Shown: positions 54,210 to 64,000, numbered from the stretch's first letter. The stretch: DNA of 64,000 bases from Vogesella mureinivorans (GCF_007644035.1 NZ_VMTV02000471.1:62001-126000), one strand, 5' to 3'. Translations and numbers: made by a program. The notes: generated from the sequence alone by a model not told the origin.

Positions 54210-54533
54210 GTGACGCACGTTGTAACCGAAGCCTGTATCAAATGCAAATACACCGACTGCGTAACCGTGTGCCCGGTGGACTGCTTTCACGAGGGGCCAA
54301 ACTTTCTGGCCATCGACCCGGACGAGTGCATCGATTGCACGCTGTGCATTGCCGAGTGCCCGATTGATGCCATTACCACCGATACCGACCTGCCGGCAGA
54401 TCAGGCGCACATGCTGGCGCTGAACGCCGAGCTGGCGGCGCAGTGGCCGGTGATCACCACGCAGCAGCCCCCGCTGGCCGACCACGAACACTGGGCGACG
54501 CAAACGGGCAAGCTGCCGCTACTGGAACGCTAG
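54210..54533 (+). CDS. fdxA: 7Fe ferredoxin
   Basis: GTG 54210 is chosen as start because AGGAG lies 6 nt upstream and the protein then begins MTHVVTEACIKCKYTDC, matching FdxA. ATG 54204 lies too close to the same site. 107 aa. The first cluster uses CIKCKYTDCVTVCPVDC, the second CIDCTLCIAECP, giving one 3Fe-4S and one 4Fe-4S centre. The C-terminal 45 residues are helical, as in YfhL/FdxA types. Electron carrier; partner unknown. Confidence 0.93.
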   Translation: MTHVVTEACIKCKYTDCVTVCPVDCFHEGPNFLAIDPDECIDCTLCIAECPIDAITTDTDLPADQAHMLALNAELAAQWPVITTQQPPLADHEHWATQTGKLPLLER

Positions 54534-54540
54534 ACGCAAA

Positions 54541-54565
54541 AAAGGTTGGCCGCGGCCAACCTTTT
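54541..54565. terminator. Perfect GGTTGGCCGC palindrome terminator
   Basis: GGTTGGCCGCGGCCAACC (54544-54561) with A and T runs on both sides. Two copies of the 10-mer overlap by two bases. It ends fdxA and, on the other strand, the che operon. Confidence 0.85.
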
Positions 54566-54588
54566 GCTTGTGCTGCCAGACACAACGG

Positions 54589-55191
54589 CTAGATGAACAG
54601 GTCGATATCGCCACCATGCTTTTGCTCGGTATCGCGGTCGATACGGCGGCGGTAGCTTTCTTCTTCCTGCACCAGGGTTTGCTGCGGGTTGATCTTTTTC
54701 ACCATCACCTTGCCGGTATCGGTAAAAAAGTAGATCTTGCGCGCCACATCCAGCCCCAGGTCTTCGGCCACGATAGGGATGTTTTCCTGCGCCAGAAAGG
54801 CGCGCACAAAGCCGGCGTTACGCTGGCCGATATTCACCGTGGTCATGCCGGCAATCACGTTGCCGCCGCCAAACACCTTGGCTTCCAGCGTGCTGCGGTT
54901 GGCGCCCAGTTTGAGCATGTCGTTGATCAACAGCTCCATGGCGTGGGTGCCAAAGCGCGCCGGCATCAGGCGGTCGCTATTGCTGCTGCCCTGGTCTGGC
55001 AGCATGAAATGGTTCATGCCGGCGATGCCGGTTTTGCGGTCGCGCAGGCAGGCAGACACACAGGAGCCCAACACGGTGACCAGCAGCAGCCCGTCGCCGG
55101 AGGCTTCGTATTCGCCTGGCAGCAGCTTGGCCGCAGCGCGGTTGAAGTTTTTATCGAAATATCGATGATGTGCGGTACCGGCAATCGTCAT
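54589..55191 (-). CDS. cheD: Chemoreceptor glutamine deamidase CheD
   Basis: 200 aa. Deamidates receptor glutamines and often acts with CheC/CheY. Catalytic Cys is in LGSCVSACLRD and His in GMNHFMLPD; the conserved Thr lies near GGNVIAGMTTVNIGQ. Its ATG overlaps the cheB stop (ATGA-type overlap), so both are coupled. It is the last gene of the che operon before the 54,541 terminator. Confidence 0.93.
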   Translation of the reverse strand: MTIAGTAHHRYFDKNFNRAAAKLLPGEYEASGDGLLLVTVLGSCVSACLRDRKTGIAGMNHFMLPDQGSSNSDRLMPARFGTHAMELLINDMLKLGANRSTLEAKVFGGGNVIAGMTTVNIGQRNAGFVRAFLAQENIPIVAEDLGLDVARKIYFFTDTGKVMVKKINPQQTLVQEEESYRRRIDRDTEQKHGGDIDLFI

Positions 55192-56264
55192 CAGGCCTCC
55201 CGCATGGTTTTGCCAGCCAGGTAGGCCAGCACGCGCTCGGCCACCCGGTCCAGCGGGGCCACTTCGTGTACCGCACCGGCTTCAAACGCGGCACGCGGCA
55301 TGCCGTACACCACGCAAGACGCCTGATCCTGGCCAATATTGAACGCCCCGGCTTCGCGCATGCGCAGCATGCCTGCCGCGCCATCGCGCCCCATACCGGT
55401 CAGAATCACGCCCACGGCACGTTTGCCCAGCAGGTTGGCCGCAGAATCAAACAGCACATCTACCGACGGGCGGTGGCGGTTTACCGGCTCGCCCTGCCCC
55501 AGCTCGGTGACGAAACCGCTGGCCACCTTACGCAGGCTAAGGTGCGAATGCCCGGGTGCGATATACACATGGCCAGGCAGTATCGGCTGGCCGTCGGTGG
55601 CTTCGCACACCGACATGGCACAGCTCTGGTCCAGCCGGCGCGCAAACGACAGGGTGAAGTTTTCCGGCATATGCTGCACCACCAGCACGGGCGGTGCATC
55701 GGCCGGCAGCGCCGACAAAAACTCGCGCAGGGCCTCGGTACCGCCGGTGGATGCCCCCACCACAATGATGGCATCGCGGCGCAGGATAGCGGTTGGCGTG
55801 CGCGGCGCGGCCGGCTGGCTATCGCGCTGGATAAAGCGCGGCGGCAGGCGCACATGCGCCCCGGCGGCCATGCGGATTTTTTCGCAAATCTTCTCGGCGT
55901 AATCCAGCATGCCGCGGCTGATATCCAGCTGCGGCTTGGCAATACAGTCCACCGCGCCCAGCTCCAGCGCCCGCAAGGCGGTTTCCGAGCCACTGGCGGT
56001 GAGGGAGGAAATCATCAGCACAGGGGTTGGCCGCAGGCTCATCAGGCGGCGCAGGAACTCCAGGCCGTCCATCTTGGGCATTTCCACATCCAGGGTAATC
56101 ACATCCGGGTTGGTTTCACGGATACGTTCACGCGCGGCAACCGGGTCGGGGGCAAAGGCCACCACTTCCATATCGCTTTGTTCATTGATGATCTTGCCTA
56201 GCAGCTCGCGTATCAGCGCCGAATCATCAACCACTACCACGCGTATCTTGCGCTCCGTGCTCAT
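55191..56264 (-). CDS. cheB: Chemoreceptor methylesterase/deamidase CheB
   Basis: 357 aa. Receiver domain: [10 protein letters not shown], and phosphorylation Asp59 in [14 protein letters not shown]. The catalytic domain has Ser in [11 protein letters not shown] (around 167), His in VQHMPENF and Asp in [10 protein letters not shown]. It removes methyl groups from receptors to reset sensitivity. Its ATG overlaps the cheR stop by 4 bp. Two exact GGTTGGCCGC copies lie inside this gene. Confidence 0.96.
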   Translation of the reverse strand: MSTERKIRVVVVDDSALIRELLGKIINEQSDMEVVAFAPDPVAARERIRETNPDVITLDVEMPKMDGLEFLRRLMSLRPTPVLMISSLTASGSETALRALELGAVDCIAKPQLDISRGMLDYAEKICEKIRMAAGAHVRLPPRFIQRDSQPAAPRTPTAILRRDAIIVVGASTGGTEALREFLSALPADAPPVLVVQHMPENFTLSFARRLDQSCAMSVCEATDGQPILPGHVYIAPGHSHLSLRKVASGFVTELGQGEPVNRHRPSVDVLFDSAANLLGKRAVGVILTGMGRDGAAGMLRMREAGAFNIGQDQASCVVYGMPRAAFEAGAVHEVAPLDRVAERVLAYLAGKTMREA

Positions 56265-57130
56265 GGTGTTTTTCCACCCGCCAGGCGGTAAGCAGTCTTG
56301 CCGCAGGGCGAAAAGGTATCAGTGATATGCTGGATATTCTCGGAATGCCCCAGCAATAACAGGCCGTGCGGTTTCAGGTACTGGGCAAAGTGCTCCAGGA
56401 TCCCGGCTTGCGTGGGCTTGTCGAAATAGATCAGCACATTGCGGCAGAAGATGACATCAAACATGCCCAGCTGCGGCCAGCTGCGGTCTACCAGGTTGAT
56501 CTGGCGAAACTCCATATTGCGCATCAAGCCAGACTTGATCTTGACCATGCCTTCGTTCTGGCCGCGCCCGCGCAGAAAGAACTGCTTGAGCTGCTGGTCA
56601 CTCAGCTTGGCGATCCTGTCCAGAGCGTACACCCCGCCGGCAGCCTTTTTCAAGACATTGGTATCGATATCTGACGCGACAATATGATAGTTACCCGACC
56701 TTACCGCCGGGTCCAGTGTCATGGCGATCGAATAGGGTTCTTCACCGGTAGACGAGGCCGAGCTCCACACGCGGTAGGCGTCGCCACGGTCGGCGTGCTG
56801 CTGGGCGTGCTGGCGCAGGATATCGAAGTGGTGTTGCTCGCGGAAAAACGATGTCAGGTTGGTGGTAAGCGCATTGATGAAATGCTCCCACTCATGCGCC
56901 CCTTCCGGCGAGCGCAACAGAGCCAGATAGTCGGTAAAGTTGGCCACGCCCAGCCGGCGCACATGCTTGGCCAGCCTGGCGTACGCCATATGGTTCTTTA
57001 CCGCACTCAGGGCAATACCGGTTTTGTCGTAAAGCAGCTCGCGGATGATGCGGAAATCTTCATCGGAAAAATGAAGATCCCGCGCAAAGATGCTTTCCTT
57101 ATCGCTGGCTGTGCTCAGAACTCCTCCCAC
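56261..57130 (-). CDS. cheR: Chemoreceptor methyltransferase CheR
   Basis: 289 aa from GTG 57130, which lies inside the receptor gene upstream; overlap is 16 bp. N-terminal all-helical domain ([20 protein letters not shown]) and SAM-binding domain with [17 protein letters not shown] and [15 protein letters not shown] beta-subdomain for pentapeptide binding is expected around residues 180-215. It methylates receptor glutamates. Translation coupled to the receptor explains matching amounts. Confidence 0.93.
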   Translation of the reverse strand: MGGVLSTASDKESIFARDLHFSDEDFRIIRELLYDKTGIALSAVKNHMAYARLAKHVRRLGVANFTDYLALLRSPEGAHEWEHFINALTTNLTSFFREQHHFDILRQHAQQHADRGDAYRVWSSASSTGEEPYSIAMTLDPAVRSGNYHIVASDIDTNVLKKAAGGVYALDRIAKLSDQQLKQFFLRGRGQNEGMVKIKSGLMRNMEFRQINLVDRSWPQLGMFDVIFCRNVLIYFDKPTQAGILEHFAQYLKPHGLLLLGHSENIQHITDTFSPCGKTAYRLAGGKTP

Positions 57131-59859
57131 TCGCCTTCATCCGTGGCCGCCGGGCGCACCGCCTGGTGGTTCATGGCAGGCAGGGCCTTGCGCACCGGCG
57201 CTGCCGGCTGGTGCACCAGCACGCTGGCTTGCGGCTTGCGCTCCGGTTTGCGCAGGCTGGCTGCTGCGCCGAGCTGGTCCAGCTTGAAGATGGCCACGGC
57301 ATCGCGCAGATTGGACGCCTGCTCTTCCAGCGATTCGGCTGCGGCTGCGGCCTCTTCCACCAGGGCGGCGTTTTTCTGCGTGTTTTCGTCCATCTGGCTC
57401 ACGGCCAGGTTCACTTGCTCGATACCCGAACTCTGCTCGATGGAGGCCGCCGAGATTTCGCTCATGATGTCGGTCACGCGGCGGATGGACGATACGATTT
57501 CTTCCATGGTGCGGCCCGCTTCGTCTACCAGACGGGTGCCCGATTCCACTTTTTCTACCGAGTCGCCAATCAGGCCCTTGATTTCCTTGGCGGCAGCAGC
57601 CGAGCGCTGTGCCAGGTTGCGCACCTCGCTGGCCACCACGGCAAAGCCACGGCCCTGTTCGCCGGCACGGGCGGCTTCTACCGCCGCGTTCAGCGCCAGG
57701 ATATTGGTCTGGAAGGCAATGCCGTCGATCACGCTGATGATGTCCACGATCTTGGTGGCACTCTCGTTGATCTCGTTCATGGTGGAAACCACTTTGCCCA
57801 CTACCACACCACCACGCGAGGCAATGTCGGAGGCACCCACGGCCAGGCTATTGGCCTTGCGCGAGTTCTCGGCGTTCTGCTTCACGGTGCTGGTGATTTC
57901 TTCCATGCTGGAGGCGGTTTCCTCCAGGCTGGCGGCTTGCTGCTCGGTGCGGCTGGACAGGTTCACGTTACCGGCAGAGATTTCCTGTGCGGCGGTGTTG
58001 ATGGCATCGGTGGCTTCCTTGATGTTGCCAACAATGTCTTTCAGGCGCGCTACGGTCAGGTTGGTATCGTTGCGCAGCTGGCCGAACATGCCTTCGTACT
58101 CGGCTTCTATCGTGCGGGTCAGGTCGCCGGCAGCCAGGCCGGACAACACCTGGGCAATATCGCTCAGGCCACGGCTGGACACGTCCAGCAGCTGGTTGAC
58201 CTGGCTGGACAAAGTGGCAAAGAAGCCGGTTTTGCCATCCAGCGGGATACGCTGGCTAAAGTCACCGTTGGCCGCAGCGCCCACCACTTCGGACACTTCT
58301 TTTTCCACGCGTACTTCTTCGGTACGGTCCGACCACTCCACGACCGAACCAATGCGCTCACCACTATCACTGAACACCGGGTTGGCAATCAGGCGGAAGG
58401 TACGGCCGCCCACGCCGATCTGGCTGGTATGGGTGGTTTTCAGGGCTTCCAGCAGGCCGCGCTGGTGCGCAGGGTTACGGTGGAAGACATCCATATTGGC
58501 ACCCTGCAGACGGCGGGCGTCAAAGTTTGGCAGTACACGCTTGATGTCGTGCTCGGCCACTTGCAGCATGTCCAGCACGCTTCGGTTCAGGTAGATGATG
58601 TTGCGGTCGTTGTCGGCAATCATCACGTTGGACGACACATTGTCCAGCGCCTTGCGGATACGGGTGTTTTCTTCCAGCAGGCGCAGGTCTGCTTCGCGTT
58701 TTTGCTGCTCTACGGCTTCGCGCTTCAGTTGCTCGGTAATGTCTTGCCACTCCACCACCGTACCCAAGGCGGTGCCCTGCTTGTTCAGGATAGGCGTTAC
58801 CAGCAACACAAAGGTACGCACGCCTACCTGGATGGTGGCTTTATGGGGCGAACGCATGCTAGCCAGCATGGTGCGCTGGTGCTCGGGGCGTTTGTGGAAA
58901 CCGTCGATATTGCTGCCTACCACGTCGCGGGCGCTAAAACCTGGCAGTTCTTTCTTGATGTCGGCTTCGGCGTTTTGCAGCATGTCGCCTACGGCACGGT
59001 TGGCGTACACCACAATATTATCGGCATTGGCAATCATCACATTGGTAGCAGCAGCGTCCAGTGCGTTGCGGATACGGATGTTCTCGATGGCTTTATCAGC
59101 AGCCTGCTTGATGTAGTAGAACAGGCTGCTGGTGTCTTTATCGTTTACCTGCAAGGTACTGCTTACCTCGCCGCTGGCCAGCTCTTGCATGAGTTTGGTG
59201 GCATCAGAGGGCTCGCCACCGATCACGCGGAACAGCGAACGGCCAATCAGGTAGGCCGCCAGCAGGCCGATGACCAGCGAGGCAATCAAAAAGCCCTTTG
59301 TGATGAGCAAAGAGGCATTGGCATCCTGCTGCAGGCTGACGCCGTGCTCTTGTGCCATGCCTTCTTCGTAAGCGACCAGTGCTTCAACCGCGGTCAGATA
59401 GTTTTTTTGTACATCACGCAGCTGGGTGAACAGGAAAACCTTAGCTTCGGGCAGCTGGCCGGCATTGAACAGGACAGTAAACTGACGCAGCTTGGCACGG
59501 TATTCCTGGTCTGCTTTCATCAGGCTGGCCTGCAAAGCAACCGACTGTTCTTCGGGCGGGCGCTGTTTCAACACCTCCATGGCTGCATCAATGTTTTTAA
59601 GCTGGTCATCCAGCTCTTTCACTTGCGATGCGGCAATTTGCGGGTCATCAGCCAGCAGCGCGGTACGCACGCCACGCGCCGTACCGTTGACGTTGTCCAC
59701 GATCTTGTTCACCGCGTTGGCACGCGGCATGTGGTTCTCGGTAATTTCCGCACCACTATCGATAATGGTCTGCAGCCGAAGTACCGACAGGATAGACGAT
59801 GCGGCAATCAGGGCCAGCAGCACGCCGAACCCGATAACCAGTAACTGTTTGACTTTCAT
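57115..59859 (-). CDS. Chemoreceptor with two PAS domains and CheR-docking tail
   Basis: 914 aa. Membrane helix 1 (about 7-27) is followed by a four-helix periplasmic domain, helix 2 (about 183-205), two PAS-like domains (about 262-380 and 403-515, near copies with [34 protein letters not shown]), HAMP, and signalling hairpin tip [20 protein letters not shown] (about 712-732). The C-terminus ends EGEWEEF, an xWxxF pentapeptide used to dock CheR and CheB/CheD. A Pro/Ala-rich linker of about 40 residues precedes it. A redox or cytoplasmic energy signal is plausible for the PAS pair; ligand unknown. Confidence 0.93.
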   Translation of the reverse strand: MKVKQLLVIGFGVLLALIAASSILSVLRLQTIIDSGAEITENHMPRANAVNKIVDNVNGTARGVRTALLADDPQIAASQVKELDDQLKNIDAAMEVLKQRPPEEQSVALQASLMKADQEYRAKLRQFTVLFNAGQLPEAKVFLFTQLRDVQKNYLTAVEALVAYEEGMAQEHGVSLQQDANASLLITKGFLIASLVIGLLAAYLIGRSLFRVIGGEPSDATKLMQELASGEVSSTLQVNDKDTSSLFYYIKQAADKAIENIRIRNALDAAATNVMIANADNIVVYANRAVGDMLQNAEADIKKELPGFSARDVVGSNIDGFHKRPEHQRTMLASMRSPHKATIQVGVRTFVLLVTPILNKQGTALGTVVEWQDITEQLKREAVEQQKREADLRLLEENTRIRKALDNVSSNVMIADNDRNIIYLNRSVLDMLQVAEHDIKRVLPNFDARRLQGANMDVFHRNPAHQRGLLEALKTTHTSQIGVGGRTFRLIANPVFSDSGERIGSVVEWSDRTEEVRVEKEVSEVVGAAANGDFSQRIPLDGKTGFFATLSSQVNQLLDVSSRGLSDIAQVLSGLAAGDLTRTIEAEYEGMFGQLRNDTNLTVARLKDIVGNIKEATDAINTAAQEISAGNVNLSSRTEQQAASLEETASSMEEITSTVKQNAENSRKANSLAVGASDIASRGGVVVGKVVSTMNEINESATKIVDIISVIDGIAFQTNILALNAAVEAARAGEQGRGFAVVASEVRNLAQRSAAAAKEIKGLIGDSVEKVESGTRLVDEAGRTMEEIVSSIRRVTDIMSEISAASIEQSSGIEQVNLAVSQMDENTQKNAALVEEAAAAAESLEEQASNLRDAVAIFKLDQLGAAASLRKPERKPQASVLVHQPAAPVRKALPAMNHQAVRPAATDEGEWEEF

Positions 59860-59874
59860 GCCTTTTCCCCTGTG

Positions 59875-60393
59875 TTAAACGTTGGCCGCAACAGCCGCAT
59901 CCATCAACGCCATCTCGTCACTGCTCATCAGCTTCTCGATATCCACCATGATGATCATGCGCTCCCCTACCACACCCAGGCCCTGGATGTAGTTGGTATT
60001 CATCACCGCACCAAACTCCGGCGCCGGGCGAATATCATCACCGGACAGCTCGATCACATCCGACACACCATCCACCACCATGCCGACGGTGCGGTTGAGC
60101 ACGTTCAGGATAATGACCACAGTGAAGTCATTATAGATAACGTTGCCTACATCAAACTTGATACGCATATCCACAATGGGCACGATGTGCCCGCGCAGAT
60201 TGATCACGCCTTTGATAAAACTGGGTGATTTGGCCAGGCGTGTCACCGCGTCATAGCCGCGGATTTCCTGTACCTTCAGAATATCAATACCGTACTCTTC
60301 CTTACCCAGCGCAAACACCAGGTATTCACGCCGGGCTTTGTCGGTATCACTGCTATTGTTAGCGTCCATGGTGGCCACACCCATTACTAGCAC
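59875..60393 (-). CDS. cheW: Chemotaxis coupling protein CheW
   Basis: 172 aa. Couples receptors to Che[21 protein letters not shown] and [17 protein letters not shown] are standard CheW signatures. It starts 3 bp after the cheA stop and lies 15 bp before the receptor gene. Confidence 0.96.
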   Translation of the reverse strand: MLVMGVATMDANNSSDTDKARREYLVFALGKEEYGIDILKVQEIRGYDAVTRLAKSPSFIKGVINLRGHIVPIVDMRIKFDVGNVIYNDFTVVIILNVLNRTVGMVVDGVSDVIELSGDDIRPAPEFGAVMNTNYIQGLGVVGERMIIMVDIEKLMSSDEMALMDAAVAANV

Positions 60394-60396
60394 CTG

Positions 60397-62613
60397 TTAA
60401 TGAAGCTGCGCCGTGAGTAACTCACCGTGCGCCTTTTGTAAATTCATGCGGACAATCGCCGCCACGTCCAGAATCAGCGCGACGCGGCCATCCCCCATGA
60501 TGGTGGCACCGGACAGCCCTTCTACCTTGCGGTAGTTGGCCTCCAGGTTTTTCACCACAAACTGTTGCTGCCCCAGCAGCTCGTCCACCATCAGTGCTAC
60601 TTTCTGGCTGCTGGATTCCACAATGATCAGAATGGACTTGTCCGGCTGCGTAGGCGGGGCATCGATAGTGAAGTACTCCGCTACGCTGATAATAGGCAGA
60701 TACTCGCCGCGCACACTCACCACCTGGCCACGCCCGGCGATGGTCTTGATCTCGCTGGGCTTGGGCTGCAGCGACTCCAGAATGTAGTTCAGCGGCAAAA
60801 CATAGGTTTCGTCAGCAATCTTGATGGACATGCCGTCCATGATGGCCAGGGTAAGCGGCAGGCGGATAGTCATGGTGGTACCAATGTCCACCATGCTGCT
60901 GATATCGATACGCCCGCCCATGGCCACAATATTCTTGCGCACCACGTCCATGCCTACGCCGCGGCCGGATACGTCGGTGACCTCGGCGGCGGTAGAAAAA
61001 CCCGGCTCGAAAATCAGCGCCCACACCTCGGTGTCGCTCATGGTGTCGGATACCGGCAGGCCACTTTCACGTGCCTTGGACAAGATCTTGTCGCGGCGCA
61101 GGCCTGCGCCGTCGTCGGTGACTTCGATCACGATGCTGCCGCCTTCGTGAAAGGCTCGCAGGGTCAGCAGGCCGGTTTCTTTCTTGCCCTTGGCACGGCG
61201 CTGCTCGGGCGACTCGATGCCGTGGTCCAGGCTATTACGCACCAGGTGGGTCAGCGGGTCGGACAGCTTCTCGATAAAGCCTTTATCCAGCTCGGTGTTT
61301 TCACCCACCATTTTCAGCTCGACTTGCTTGTCCAGCTTGCCAGCCAGGTCTCGTACCACACGCGGGAAGCGGTTGAATACAAACGCTATCGGCATCATGC
61401 GGATAGACATCACGGCTTCTTGCAGCTCGCGCGAATTGCGTTGCAGCAGCGAGATACTGTTCAGCAGGTTTTCATGCTCTACCGAATCCAGCGCCGAGCC
61501 ATACTGCATCAGCATGGACTGGGTAATGACCAGCTCACCCACCAGGTTAAGCAGCAGGTCAACTTTGTCGGTACTGACACGAATGGAGTTCTCACCCGCG
61601 CCCGGCGCCACGGCGGTAGCGGCTCGCACCTCTGGCCGTACCACCTCTTTAACAGGCATGGGTGCGCTCGGCGCCGGGGCAACAGCCGGCGCAGTGGCCA
61701 ATGGCTCGAACAGGCCAAAACCGTCTTCTTCGAAAGCGACATCGGGCTTACCGCTGGCTGGCGCTACCGGCAACGGGGCAAACAAGCCAAAGCCGTCCTC
61801 TTCAAAAGCAATGTCAGCGTTATGACTGGCCGTGCTGGCTGGCAAGGGGGCAAACAGGCCGAAACCGTCTTCTTCAAACGCAATATCACCACTGGGTGCC
61901 ATGACAGGCAGCGAGAAGAAGCCCACGCCGTCATCTTCCAGCGTGACATCGTCCACCACCTTGAATGACTCGGGTGGCAGCAGAAAAGCGAGCATTTCCA
62001 CCACATCATCGCAAGGCGATTCTGTGCTCAGCAAAGCCAGGGCGGGGATCACCGGGTCGGCTTGTTCGTCCAGCGCCTGCATGATCTGCAGACTACCCAG
62101 AGCAGCCAAACGCTGCCATAGCTCATCAACCGCCATGGCAACGGGGGGGTAGATTTCAATATGCAAACGGCCAGGCACAGCCGCAGCCGGCTGGGCCACC
62201 TGCGGTGATGGCACAGCAACCGCACCGGGGACCGACAACTGCTCCAGCTTTTGCTTGAGTACGGCAATGCGCGCTTCGTCTACCGGCTCGTCACCACGGT
62301 GAAATGCCAGCATTTCCTTGAGCAGGTCACCGGACAGCAAGGAGGCGTCAACAATGTCACGGCTCAGCGGCAGCTCGTTCTTGCGCACTTTGTCGAGCAG
62401 GTTTTCCAGCACGTGGGTGAGCTCGGCCAGGTCGCTAAACCCGAATGTGGCCGCGCCGCCTTTTATGGAGTGGGCTGCACGGAAGATGGCATTGAGGTCT
62501 TCGGACTCTGGCTGCTGTACGTTGATCGCCAGTAGAAGCGATTCCATATTGACTAAGTGCTCAGCAGTCTCATCGAAGAACACCTGATGAAACTGCGACA
62601 TGTCAAAAGTCAT
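60397..62613 (-). CDS. cheA: Chemotaxis histidine kinase CheA
   Basis: 738 aa. The P1 domain has phospho-acceptor His48 in AAHSIKGGAATFG. Between about 215 and 320, where P2 normally lies, are four copies of an acidic peptide ending EEDGFGLF or EDDGVGFF. P3 dimerisation (NLVGELVITQS), P4 kinase (LVRNSLDHGIESPEQR, DDGAGLRRDKI, GRGVGMDVVR) and P5 regulatory CheW-like domain (GQVVSVRGEYLPII) follow. It phosphorylates CheY and CheB. It is the main gene of the che operon, 30 bp after cheY. Confidence 0.96.
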   Translation of the reverse strand: MTFDMSQFHQVFFDETAEHLVNMESLLLAINVQQPESEDLNAIFRAAHSIKGGAATFGFSDLAELTHVLENLLDKVRKNELPLSRDIVDASLLSGDLLKEMLAFHRGDEPVDEARIAVLKQKLEQLSVPGAVAVPSPQVAQPAAAVPGRLHIEIYPPVAMAVDELWQRLAALGSLQIMQALDEQADPVIPALALLSTESPCDDVVEMLAFLLPPESFKVVDDVTLEDDGVGFFSLPVMAPSGDIAFEEDGFGLFAPLPASTASHNADIAFEEDGFGLFAPLPVAPASGKPDVAFEEDGFGLFEPLATAPAVAPAPSAPMPVKEVVRPEVRAATAVAPGAGENSIRVSTDKVDLLLNLVGELVITQSMLMQYGSALDSVEHENLLNSISLLQRNSRELQEAVMSIRMMPIAFVFNRFPRVVRDLAGKLDKQVELKMVGENTELDKGFIEKLSDPLTHLVRNSLDHGIESPEQRRAKGKKETGLLTLRAFHEGGSIVIEVTDDGAGLRRDKILSKARESGLPVSDTMSDTEVWALIFEPGFSTAAEVTDVSGRGVGMDVVRKNIVAMGGRIDISSMVDIGTTMTIRLPLTLAIMDGMSIKIADETYVLPLNYILESLQPKPSEIKTIAGRGQVVSVRGEYLPIISVAEYFTIDAPPTQPDKSILIIVESSSQKVALMVDELLGQQQFVVKNLEANYRKVEGLSGATIMGDGRVALILDVAAIVRMNLQKAHGELLTAQLH

Positions 62614-62643
62614 GGACGCCCCCTGAAAGTGATTTTCTGATGG

Positions 62644-63009
62644 TTAGCCAACAAGGCGGCGTACAACGTCTACCAGCTTCTGGGGGTCGAAGGGCTTGAC
62701 CAGCCAGCCGGTGGCACCGGCGGCACGGCCTTGGGCCTTCATTTGGTCGCTGGACTCGGTCGTCAGCATCAGAATGGGAACAGAAGCGTAGTTAGGCAGG
62801 CGGCGCAGCGAGCGGATGAGCGTCAGGCCGTCCATGCCAGGCATGTTCTGGTCGGTGAGCACCAGATCAACCTGCCCTGCTTGCGCCTTGGAAAGCCCGG
62901 CATTGCCATCAGAAGCCTCGACAACTTCGTAGCCGGCGCTTTTCAGGGTAAAGGCGACCATTTGGCGAATCGAGGCGGAGTCGTCCACCGTTAGAATTCT
63001 TTTAGCCAT
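62644..63009 (-). CDS. cheY: Chemotaxis response regulator CheY
   Basis: 121 aa, single receiver domain. Acidic pair VDDSAS (9-10), phospho-acceptor Asp53 in LTDQNMPGMDG, Thr in MLTTES and Lys in LVKPFDP. Phospho-CheY binds the flagellar switch. First gene of the che operon; 217 bp separate it from the STAS gene, enough for a promoter. Confidence 0.95.
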   Translation of the reverse strand: MAKRILTVDDSASIRQMVAFTLKSAGYEVVEASDGNAGLSKAQAGQVDLVLTDQNMPGMDGLTLIRSLRRLPNYASVPILMLTTESSDQMKAQGRAAGATGWLVKPFDPQKLVDVVRRLVG

Positions 63010-63226
63010 AGACTCAGCAATCCATCTAGATTAAGTATGCACACAATTTAAACGAAAAAGCCTGCAAAGCCACCATGTTTCTATACGTATTAGCCCATGC
63101 ACGCCACTTTAGTCAATGTCATGCATGAAACCAAGCGCATTCAACAGATTTCTTCGCAAGCTGTCTGACAATAGCACGCTGTTTGCTACTAAACCTGCGA
63201 CGCAGGCAAAAGCGGGCTAGCCAGGG

Positions 63227-63532
63227 TCAACGAATGGTGAACAGCTTGGTAAAGCAGGCAATCTCCAGCACTTGGCGCACGGTGTCTTTGCAGTTCACCA
63301 GCGCCAGGTCTTTGCCGGCAGCACCGGCACGCTCTTTGAGTAATAGCAGCATGCCCAATGCAGAGCTATCCAGATAGGGCACCTGCTCGAAGTTGACATC
63401 AATGCTGCTTACTTCCGGATTTTCCAGCAGCTCCTGGCTGGCGGCACGAAAGTCTTTGTGAACATTGAAATCAAACTGGCCAATCAGCAAGATAATCCCG
63501 GTCTTGCCTTCTACCTTTACGATGGGCTTCAT
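63227..63532 (-). CDS. STAS-domain protein (anti-sigma antagonist-like)
   Basis: ATG 63532 with GAGG upstream; the longer frame overlaps the kinase gene and is unlikely. 101 aa. QFDFNVHKDFRAASQELLE and the phosphorylatable Ser in YLDSSALGMLLLLKERA define a STAS domain. Such proteins are switched by a HATPase kinase or PP2C phosphatase. The histidine kinase immediately upstream (10 bp) may be related, though it is of the two-component type. Confidence 0.88.
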   Translation of the reverse strand: MKPIVKVEGKTGIILLIGQFDFNVHKDFRAASQELLENPEVSSIDVNFEQVPYLDSSALGMLLLLKERAGAAGKDLALVNCKDTVRQVLEIACFTKLFTIR

Positions 63533-63542
63533 ACATTCCTCA

Positions 63543-64000
63543 TCAAGTTGTTTGTATTGATTGCACAACCGGTAGCCGCAGTTCAAAAACCGTGCCCCGG
63601 TCATCACGCTTGTACGTAATTGACCCTTTCATATCCTCGACCACGCGCTTGACAATGGCAAGGCCAAGACCGGTACCATTTGCTCTTGTGGTAAAGAAAG
63701 GGTCAAAGATTTGGGATTCTACCTGCTCGGGCACGCCAGCGCCCTGATCAATTACCCGAATGACGTAAAAATTACCCTGCAGTTCAGCCTCCAGCCCCAC
63801 CGCAGAACCTGCTGGCGCATGTTCGCAGGCGTTTTCCAGCAAATTCACCAGGGCGCCCAGCAGGTCTGAACGCCCACCGGACACCACGGCATCAGCCCCG
63901 ACTTTTGGCTGCCACTGTAGCTGCTTGCTGGCAAGCTGGGCTTGCACAATGGCTTCTACCTCGGACAGCACCGATGATAGCTGTATGGATTCGGCCCCAT
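63543..64000 (-). CDS. Sensor histidine kinase, C-terminal part (5' end outside window)
   Basis: The frame is open to the window edge, so N-terminal sensor and HisKA domains lie beyond 64,000. Visible is the HATPase domain: N-box LVNLLENACEHA, G1 VIDQGAGVP, F-box IFDPFFTT, G2 GTGLGLAIVKRVVE and the end FELRLPV. It resembles FleS/FlrB or NtrB-type kinases that control flagellar genes, but the identity cannot be settled from the C-terminus. Confidence 0.85.
   Translation of the reverse strand, partial: GAESIQLSSVLSEVEAIVQAQLASKQLQWQPKVGADAVVSGGRSDLLGALVNLLENACEHAPAGSAVGLEAELQGNFYVIRVIDQGAGVPEQVESQIFDPFFTTRANGTGLGLAIVKRVVEDMKGSITYKRDDRGTVFELRLPVVQSIQTT

Overview
The window joins a mosaic accessory region (about 1 to 29,950) to an ordinary bacterial chromosome (about 29,957 to 64,000). 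The chromosomal half is GC-rich, uses ATG/GTG starts with Shine-Dalgarno sites, and carries metG, apbC, murI, gcvTHP, gluQ, fdxA and a che cluster containing cheD. Gene content and protein style suggest a motile betaproteobacterium, most likely Neisseriales/Chromobacteriaceae (Vogesella/Chromobacterium-like). This is inferred from the sequence, not from a search. A 10-mer, GGTTGGCCGC, recurs about 19 times in the chromosomal half, often as the two arms of terminator hairpins. I see it only once in the first 30 kb.

The accessory region reads as stacked mobile elements carrying phage-defence cargo. From the left: a large tyrosine-recombinase module (1-4061); a Gabija-type nuclease/helicase pair (4251-7849); a frameshifted integrase next to a umuC remnant (8745-9940); an integron-type cassette array with no integron integrase, cut by an IS3/IS407-group element (about 10,249-13,425); a WYL regulator facing a two-gene operon of a putative QxK nuclease/glycine-zipper protein and an AAA+ ATPase (13,554-18,664), which is the best candidate for an undescribed defence system; a decayed zone with transposon-end-like repeats, a DUF4917 remnant and an integrase tail (19,004-20,051); a Lamassu-like DUF4297 nuclease plus SMC ATPase (20,614-23,499); a dGTPase (23,674-25,002); a Fic protein with an XRE regulator (25,224-26,836); and an integration module (integrase, excisionase-like protein, Cro-like regulator) ending at tandem initiator tRNA genes (27,767-30,241). 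The tRNA gene is the probable attachment site of the outermost element.

In the chromosomal half, metG, an MdfA-like exporter, apbC-murI, a CPBP protease, metY, a GGDEF/EAL protein, a CNNM/CorC-like transporter, a chemoreceptor, the glycine cleavage operon gcvTHP behind a tandem glycine riboswitch, an amino-acid permease, gluQ and fdxA follow one another. Most are separated by clear terminators. An AT-rich islet (about 50,170-51,600) holds two small membrane-protein genes. The window ends in a chemotaxis operon transcribed leftwards (cheY-cheA-cheW-chemoreceptor-cheR-cheB-cheD), preceded by a STAS protein and the C-terminal part of a histidine kinase. The chemoreceptor ends in a CheR-docking pentapeptide and its gene overlaps cheR. 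Adaptation enzymes, receptor and kinase are therefore made together.
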